Below are positions 45,501-54,500 of a DNA stretch of 64,000 nucleotides, in pieces. The notes beneath the pieces are model-generated. The model had not been told where the DNA came from. It was given only the letters and a program-made list of their open reading frames with translations, and ran no database searches. Position 1 is the first letter of the stretch, and each line of letters begins with the position of its first letter. The position numbers and the translations under genes are program-made. Origin of the DNA: Ariolimax columbianus (lineage: Eukaryota; Mollusca; Gastropoda; Stylommatophora; Arionidae); contig JAVGWX010000005.1 of assembly GCA_036924085.1 (NCBI GenBank), positions 101,305,172-101,369,171 of the forward strand. The letters are read 5' to 3'.

Positions 45501-48500
45501 GTGAAAGTACTTGAACCGATCAGAGGACATTAGATGTGATGACACATGAACTGAACTGATCAGAGGACATCAAATATGATGGCAAACGAACTGAACTAAT
45601 AGGAGGACATCAGATGTGATGGTAAATGAACTGAACTGATCAGAGGACATAGATGTGATAGCACATGAACTGAACTGATCAGAAGACATCAGATGTGGAT
45701 ATAGCATCTGAGCTGAATAACTAGTGTGCAAAGAGATGAGAATACCAATATACTCACACAACATTAAAAGCTACGCCTGTGGCTGCAGTTATCAACATCA
45801 CCATGGCATCTATCTCGTAGGTGTCATCCATGATACGGAGTGCAGCTGAGTAGACCAGGATGCCAGTCAGCACCCACAGCATCAGGATGGAAACAAATGC
45901 TCCTAGGATCTCTGTGGATAGTTCACACAGAATTCTCAATCAGATAGTCTTAGAGTAGTTGAGAACGACCTTTGTCAGACAGTGGACTCCAGGAAGACAA
46001 TTCTAATTTGAATGGCCCACATACTTTCCCCATCATTTGTGGCAGTGTAAAAAACATAATTTTAAAATCTATATTTGGTTTGTGGACTTATTGCAGATTC
46101 CCACAACTCTTTGTGGACCCTACATGACTATGTGGACCCCATATTACTCTATGTGGACCCCACAGGACTCTATGTGGACCCCACAGGACTCTATGAGGAC
46201 CTAACAGGACTATGTGGACCCCCCAGGACTCTATGTGGACCCCCTATGACTCTATGTGGACCCCCCAGGACTCTATGTGGACCCCCCAGGACTCTATGTG
46301 GGCCCCCATGACTCTATGTGGACCCCCTAGGACTCTATATGGACCCCCCCATGACTATGTGGACCACCCAGGATTCTATGTGGACCCCCCAGAACTCTAT
46401 GTGGAAGCCCACATGACTTTATATGGACCCCACATGACTCTATGTGGACCCCATATGACTATGTGGACCCCACAGGACTCTATGTGGACCCCACAGGACT
46501 CTATGTGGACCCCACAGGACTCTATGTGGACCCCACAGGACTCTGCATTGACCACACATAATTCTTTGTGGACCCCACAGAACTGTTTAAGACTCAAATA
46601 CCCAAATGAGCACTAAGAGAACATTTTAGAAAACTTAAGAATGGTCTTACCTATTCTGTACCAGCCAAAACTGAGCTTCTTAGTTGCTGGCCTGTGGGCC
46701 AGGTAGAGGGCCATCAGACTGATCATGAAGCTGGCAAAGTCTGTCAAAAGATGGGCTGCATCTGAGATGATAGCTAAACTGTGGGCCAGCAGACCACCTG
46801 AATTGAGAAGAGTGAAAACCTTATTATACAAAATTGTAATTATTATTGTTAAGAGCAGCTATAGATGGCGCCAAACTGGCTGCGGGTCTACTTAGCTATA
46901 GTGTGAGTCTGTTAAGATGGACTCACACATCAGTGAAATCAACCCCCCAAGAAACTGATTGTATATAGACTCTGTGGAGCTTCTAAACCAGTACAAAGAC
47001 GTTAAGTTAATGTATTTGGGAGTCATAGAGAGCTAATGCTGACATATGGAAGTGTAAGACCAAAAAACAAACAGATGATATTTGTTAATACACAGGAATC
47101 CTCTATCATGTGGAGAGAGAAAACTCAAACTGAAGATGGGGAATCCCTTATGATTGATTGATTAATTGATTGACCTTTTCATTCATGTAGAGCATATGGA
47201 CACCACTAAAGTTGGCCTTTTACAGGAAGCTTGTATCTGAGAACTTGCAGTGGAAGTTTCAATAGCAGTTACTTTACATGATGATGTTGCTATACCCATG
47301 TGCATCCTTATTTAGTTGCATTTGATGATACGCCTGGAAGGTTACCGTGGCTTTATTCAACCCTCCCCTCCTCCCCCATACCACTAAAGTGGCTATGGCT
47401 GTTAGCTATTTTTGTCTATTGGCGACACTTATGGTGTCAACCACAGACCACCATATATCTTGGTAGCAAAATAGATAAAGAAAGAGGTACAAATAAAGAT
47501 ATAATAAAAAGAATTTAAAATAGCTGCTTTTTTGCATTGGGGAACTTATGGAAATAAAAAGAAATTAATTTGAACGAGAAGAAGAAAAATCTTGCTGCCA
47601 TGTAATGTCTGTTTTTTTGGATGGCTCTGAAACATGAACAATGAAAACAGCAGCCAAGAAGGTACATACTTTTATCAATGGGAACCTACACAGAAGAGAT
47701 TGAAATGGTATGATAAGATCATCAATGTCAAACTATTGGAAAGAACCAGACAAACATCAGTGGAAAATGATGTGAAGAGATAGCTCTGATATTGGATATG
47801 CCACACGTTAATGAAATCAGTTAAAAGCATTAAAAAACAGGCAGTCTCTGTTCTGGAATCCTAAAGGCAAGAGGAGAAGAGGTGGCTATTGCTGTTAGCT
47901 ATTGTTGCTTTTTTATTGGCACATTAACTGTCAACCAGAGTCCTTCATCTTGCTGATGTGGCAGCCAGCTGGGATTTGCACAGGAAGGGCTGAATTATAC
48001 TCTATTATAGCATGGTAAAGCGCTTGGCCAATGGTTCCGGTGTCTGCCTGTTGCCAAGGAATCCCCTTAAGGCATATATTGTTTTTCTGTTGGGGGTGAA
48101 ATAAACATACAGGCAGCTAATGATGTGGTGACAGCAGTGCCAAAGCGGCCTTACCCCTCAGCCTTTAAAAATCCCTCGACCTACCCCAGAAATGACACTA
48201 CTGCAATTCTCACCATTTTAAGACACAAATTTTCGACAAAAAATTGTACTCTGACAATTGTGGTATATACTTATATTTATTTTTCTATTCACACGACCTC
48301 TTGTGGTTATCGTAAAGGCACGACAAACTGCGTTAGATGCCATCCCACCTTTCTACCCTGTGGGTTACATGTTTACGGAAAGGCTTCGGTGGTAACCCTG
48401 AGGCCAAATCTGCATCCTATGCTATCTCCAGTCGTCTCGATGAATGTCTTGCCACTGGCAAAAGGTAGCTTAGGCTCTGTGAGTGAGGTTGACAAAAGGC

Positions 48501-51500
48501 GCAGTTTCTTCCTCACTTTAATCCAAAAAACCGCGCAAGTCACCCATTTCAGCGGACACAGCAAGAGATACGACTGTCCACACGGCTGAACAAAGAGACT
48601 GGTCTTCATCACTTGTGATGGACAACTATTTACACAACTATCAAGTTAAAAATGACAAAACCAAAAATCTGAGTAGAAATAATAAGTTGTATTTTATAGT
48701 CGTGTATTGTCAATCCATCTACTACGGGGTTTTCACGCAAGGTGCACAGATGCTAGCCCTGAACTGTGATATCAAAGGTTGGTTCACCTATGGACAATGG
48801 ATCAGGATCCTTATACCTCTATCTGTTGAATTACCTATAGTCTGTTCTCAACTCTATTTTTACTCTGGCCTATTATTTCCAAATTTTTAGAGTCCTTTTT
48901 GTCTCTTTGTAACAGTTCCAGCTGGAGCATAGGAGATTAGGGCAGGGGTGATTGGGCCGACGACTAAGGGAACAAAGGTTGCCTGGATGTATATAAAGGT
49001 CACTCCACTGTCTTGACATTAGGGTGACAAAGGAAACAAGGAGTTAGGTGGAAGAATGTGTCTGGTACAGGTGGGGAGTGTTCAGAGCTGAGGTGAGGGT
49101 TTTGGTTCTGACCACTCTGGCGTTCCGTTTTAGTGTAGTGGGGGAGGGGGGGGGGAGGTGGGGGGGGGGGGGGGGTTGATGACAGTCAGAAGCTGCCAAG
49201 GTCTGCTATAACATTTAGAGTGACAGGCATTCAAAGTTATTCGTCCAATAACAACTAGTTGGAGGTAGATTCGCAAAAGATAGCAACATTGAAGTAGACA
49301 GAGAGAAACAACAAAGTGTTCGTGAGGAACGACAAAATACAGAGCGAGATGGTGCCATACCTGAAGTTATGCAGACACCAATCACATACAAAGAACTGGA
49401 GTTTGCAATATCTAAACTGAAAATGAGAAGTCGCCAGGAACAGACGGAGTGTCCAATGAGATGATCAAGAACTTGGGAACAGCAGCAAAAACAAAGCTGC
49501 TTCAGATCTTCAACATTTGTCGAACATCAGGTTCAGTCCCACAGACCTGGAGAGAAGCAATCATGATACCACTCTCAAAACCAGGGAAAGACAGTTCCAT
49601 GGCATCCAGCAATAGACCAATCAGCCTCACAAGCTGCATATGTAAAACAATGGAACGTATTATCAACCTAAGGCTCCAGTGGTATCTTGAGAGCCAAAAC
49701 CTTCTTGTGCCACAACAGGCAGGATTTAGGAAATGCAACTCCACTGAAGACCAGGCAACATACCTCTCACAAGAGATCGAGGACGCATTCCAGGACAAGA
49801 AATTAGTATTAGCAGCATGGATAGACTTAAGGAAAGCTTTTGATAAAGTTTGGAAAGAAGGACTTTTAAAGAAACTGAGAAATAATGGAGTGATGGGTAG
49901 AATGTACAAATGGATAAAAGCATACTTACATAACAGAAGAGCCAGAGTCCAACTAGATGGTCTCAAGAGTAAGAAAATTCTACTATGTCATGGTGTGCCT
50001 TAGGGAGGGGTTCTTTCCCCTACACTTTTCATAGTCTTCATCAATGAATGACTTGATTGCTGGGCTACCACAAGGAACAAAAATTGCAATGTATGCAGAT
50101 GACTTGGTAATATGGTGTGTAAATGAGCAAGCAACAGTGGCCACCAGAATGCTGCAAAGAGCTATTGATGTCTTGACCTCATTGACAAAAAGATGGTGTG
50201 TAAACATTAACACAGAAAAATGTAGCACTACGCTTTTCACCCTCTCCCCAAAACAAAAAGCTGGAGTTATCAAGATAAATGGAGAACACCTCAAAGAAGA
50301 TAAACAACCCAACTATCTTGGAGTTACATTTGATGATAGGTTGACATGGAGGGAACACGTCAACAAGGCAGCCAAAAAAGCCAGGAGGAAGTTAGCCATC
50401 CTGAGAAAATTAAGTGGAACCACATGGGGTGCTAGTGGAAAAAACTTAAAGTATACGGCCACATCTGGAATATGGGTCAGCAGCGTGGTGCCCCGCAGCA
50501 AACACTACCCTAAAAGAGGTGGATAAGGTGCAAAATCAGGCACTTAGGGTCATTACAGGAGCAATGAAATCAACACCTATTGTGGAGATGGAGAAAATGG
50601 GAAGGATACAAGCACTAAGAGAGCGCAGAGACACAAAGGTATTAACACAGGCAGAAAAGTTCCACTGCATGCCGAGCCATCCAATGAAAGACAGATTTCA
50701 AAATTTAGCAATGGGAAGGCTGAAAAGAAGTAGTTTTATGCATCAGGCAAAACGACTTCGCAGGCAAATTGTAGATCTACCTGAAGTTGACATCCCCCTA
50801 AAGTCTGTGCCAGAACAAACCCCTTGGAGAGAGGAGCACGGACTATCAGTATGCATTCAAACAAAAGTGAAAGGAATATTAGACAAGGATGAACAGAACA
50901 GTGTGCAAAGTAGGATAGTGATCCTCATTTTCCTGGATGAAGAATACCCACAAGACCTCTGGATCAGTATACACAGATGGGTCAGCACAGAATGCATTAA
51001 AGAAATGTGGAGCAGGAGTGTATATAGAATACCCAAACAACATTAGGGATACAGTCAGAGTACCAGCTGGGAAATTATGTCTTACATATGATGCAGAAAT
51101 ACAGGCAATCAAGGTGGCAACTGAGAAACTGTTGAACACCAATGTCGGTCCACAACCTGTAGTATTTCTTACAGTTGCACAATCAGCACTCCAAGCACTT
51201 AAATTTGAGAAACTGCCAGATCTACAGGCTCTACTGTCTGAACTGAGCAATCAGCGCAAGATTGTCATGCAGTGGATACCTTCTCATTGTGGAATACCAG
51301 GAAACGAGAGAGCAGATCGACTGGCAAAGGAGGGTGCTGCAGACGAGCAACCAGATGTGCCAGTTACATACCAACAGAAGATAAGGATGATCAAATCAAT
51401 CATAAAGCCACCAACAGTAACACCAGACCATTACCATAACATGAACAGACAGGAGCAAACTGTTGTGTTGCGCCTTAGAACAGGACACAACCGACTCCGC

Positions 51501-54500
51501 AGCCACATGTACACAAAAATAAAGATTGGCAACTCAGCCATGTGTACATGCGGACAGGCGCCCCAGACAGCAGAGCACATACTACAAAACTGCCCCGAAT
51601 ATGATATACAGAGAAAATCTCACTGGCCCATAGAAACAACACTGGAAGAGAAACTTTATGGACCTGTAGTGAACTACAAAAGACAGTGAAGTTTATACAA
51701 GAGACAACATTGAGATATAGACAATATTTTAAAGCGAACGAAAGAAGAAGAAGAGGTAGATTCATATTAGAGTGATGGCTAAGTCAGACAACCAACAGAA
51801 GAACATTAGACAGCCATGAAGTTGCTTGAGACTATAAAATACTAGGCAAAGATGAACTCAGCAGACTTGCCTGAAGAGAGAGAGACTAGCTAGCAGGCTG
51901 ACTAGGAAAGTGAGAGTTGAGTGTGAGTTTGCAGGGTGACTGAACCAGCATACACCTTCGAGTTTTGGCCAGTCGCTCTTAAAGTGTGTGTGTTGGACTA
52001 TATATGTAAGAGATCAGAATGTGTCATGTGGGCAGGTCACCGAGTGAACGATGCGTGATCTAGTACATATGAATGCAAGAATACATGAAGAGATTAAGTA
52101 AGAAATCTGAATGTACTTGGTATTATGCATGGCACTTTGGGAACGATTTGTGTTCTGACGTATGTGTATGCACACATCGACTGAGTGCATGAACTGATTG
52201 AATGTGGATGTACAGATCACCTGACTGAAGGGATCTAAGTGTGTGTAAATTCACAGAACGACAGCGTACATAGTACAATCGCGAGGACGATTTTGTGAGT
52301 GTGTTTAGAGTGATGGCAGATAAGGGGAATGTAGTGGTTAGAACTGGGATTTATTAGTTGGAGGAAATATTCTAAAGCTAATGGTTAAAACCTCCGTTGG
52401 AGTACAAATTAAGGTATTATGATTATTTAATTAAGATTTCTTTTGTTCTTGTTGCTAATATTGTTTCTGTTAATTTGCCTGTTAATAAATAATATATATG
52501 TGCGCCAGGAGAGAGTTAACTGTGTTATTTACTGTGTGTAGTTGTGTCGTCATGTGGATACATGTTGTAACACTTTAGATAAGTAACTACTCAGAGAAAC
52601 CAAGACTTTGCCCCATCCTCCCTCCCCATTTCGTTTTCTCTTAGGGTCCCTTCTTTCTGTTCATCCTGACTTTTTGGCACACCAATTTTGTTATATTTTC
52701 AGCCGTTCTGTTAAGCCTTTCTCTGTAATCTAACTGTTTGATAGATACTCTTGGCATTGCCTTGTCCATGTTGTTAGTTTACAACCTTACTTAATCTTTC
52801 CTTTGGTTCACAGTCTGATAACCCATCTTTATATTTCTTCTCTCATCCGTGAACATTTAGCTACTTTTTGAGAGGTCCAGCGGGCTAATTGTCAACTTTG
52901 TTTACAGTTAAATAACTCCCATCAGACCTGTGTCCAATAGAAGCCTTGAGGAGAGTGTAAGGTTGGTCAGTCATCATTTTCTTTAGCGATCGTTATACAA
53001 CTGCATAGTGTTTGAAGAGTCCTGGTTTCTATAAATTCTTTGATAGAGCACAGGTCTGCTATCCGCAGAATTTGTCTCATCTCCCGGAGTGCTCAAGATC
53101 TCATATTCCAAATTTGTGTGGTCCAAGCTTCTTTCAGTTGTGAGGAGAGCATTCATTTAATTAGTCACAGTATGACCTAACATGTGTGAAAACAAAAGCA
53201 CCCCTGCAGATTGAAGATTCTCAAACTGCTAGCCTTTTAAACAACCTATGTGACAGTAAACTCTGTCCCACATAACCAGATATATGAACATAAGAAAACA
53301 ACTTGAAGAACATTTCGCACAGAGAATATCCAGAGTCTCAAATTTTATAAGGTCTGTGAGCAATGGCCATCATGTCTGATGGTGTCTTTTCAGTGTTTGC
53401 AACTTCAGGAAACGTTTTCATGCAATTACTTCCCATATGAGTTGTTGGAAGCTAGTTGTACTGAGTTAATTTAGCTCTTTATGTTTCTTTGGTGGTGGGT
53501 CACAGTGGCTCTTCTTACATCCCAATACATACTTAAGAATGCAGACAAAGGTCCTCTTGGCCAATGTGCGGATCTTCAGAAAGCTCACCTCTACAGAGAT
53601 CACAGTGTCGATCCCACTTCATCAGATATACTGCTATGATACAGCCTGTTTCCAAGAGCGCAGTATAAACGAGGGATGAGATCCTGATCTTATCTGGTTT
53701 ACTCTTTTTCATAACTGGCATACATGTGACTCACATATTCCTTGTCACTTTCTGGGTAATGACTGCAAACTCAAGCCATATTGTATTAATGTCATGTACC
53801 TTGTCATTGTTGTTATTTGTTAGTTATCTTTGTTTGTTCTTTGTCCCTGATGAAAGCCTTGTGGTCCTAATGTGGGGGTTTCAGTTTGTTTCTGTCCCAG
53901 TGTGGTCACTGAGCCCCTACATTTTTGTAAGAGAGACATACAACTCCTTGCCCAGGTCTGGATTTGGTGATCTATTATCTTTGGTATGAAAGAATATAAT
54001 TACTACATGATTCTATGCATGTTGAAAAAGGTGAATTAAGAAGGATGTCTATGGGGAAGGGATCCTAATTATGTAAGACAGTGCTACTGAAACCACAACT
54101 ATGAGAGAGAATGTAAATGATTTGGTGCTGACTTTCTGTAAGGAGACCAACTGCAGTAGTGGATGTATGCTCATATTGAAAAATAAAAGAGACAATTTAA
54201 TGATTTGGTGCTGACTTTCTGTAAGGAGACCAACTGCAGTAGTGGATGTATGCTCATATTGAAAAATAAAAGAGACAATTTAATGATTTGGTGCTGACTT
54301 TCTGTAAGGAGACCAACTGCAGTAGTGGATGTTCACTCATATTAAAAAATATAAGAGACAATGTAAACCTCTAAACGGTAGAAAAATATGGCGCAAGTTA
54401 AATCATCAAGACAAAACCGTCTGATGATGTTGCCATCATCACTTGCGATGGGCAACTAAGTCACTGACAAAACACCATCACAAACTGCATTCCTGGAGCA

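Larger units (their letters stand above)
49240..51757 (+). mobile_element. I-superfamily non-LTR retrotransposon, copy 3 (RT-RNase H)
   Basis: A 5'-truncated plus-strand copy in the intron between exons 2 and 1. It starts in the pre-RT linker ([14 protein letters not shown]), lacks the endonuclease, and ends in CGAACGAAAGAAGAAGAAGA. Its protein differs clearly from copies 1 and 2, so it is a separate subfamily with a similar 3' terminus. Breaks include a 1-nt deletion at about 49424, TAG for CAG in motif B at 50001, a 4-bp duplication (AATG) near 50045, and further frame changes near 50470 and 50940. Confidence 0.9.

Noticed and set aside
46075..46616. Proline/tryptophan-rich repeat frames
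   Set aside because: They come from a 21-bp intronic VNTR, on the strand opposite to the host gene.
48125..48589. 154-codon plus-strand open frame
   Set aside because: No motif, no splice context and an overlapping minus-strand frame. It ends beside a retroelement-type hairpin, so it is more likely decayed element sequence than a gene.
52440..52575. Solo LTR edge (TGTTGTAACA after an A/T-rich stretch)
   Set aside because: No matching 5' edge, target duplication or second copy was found.
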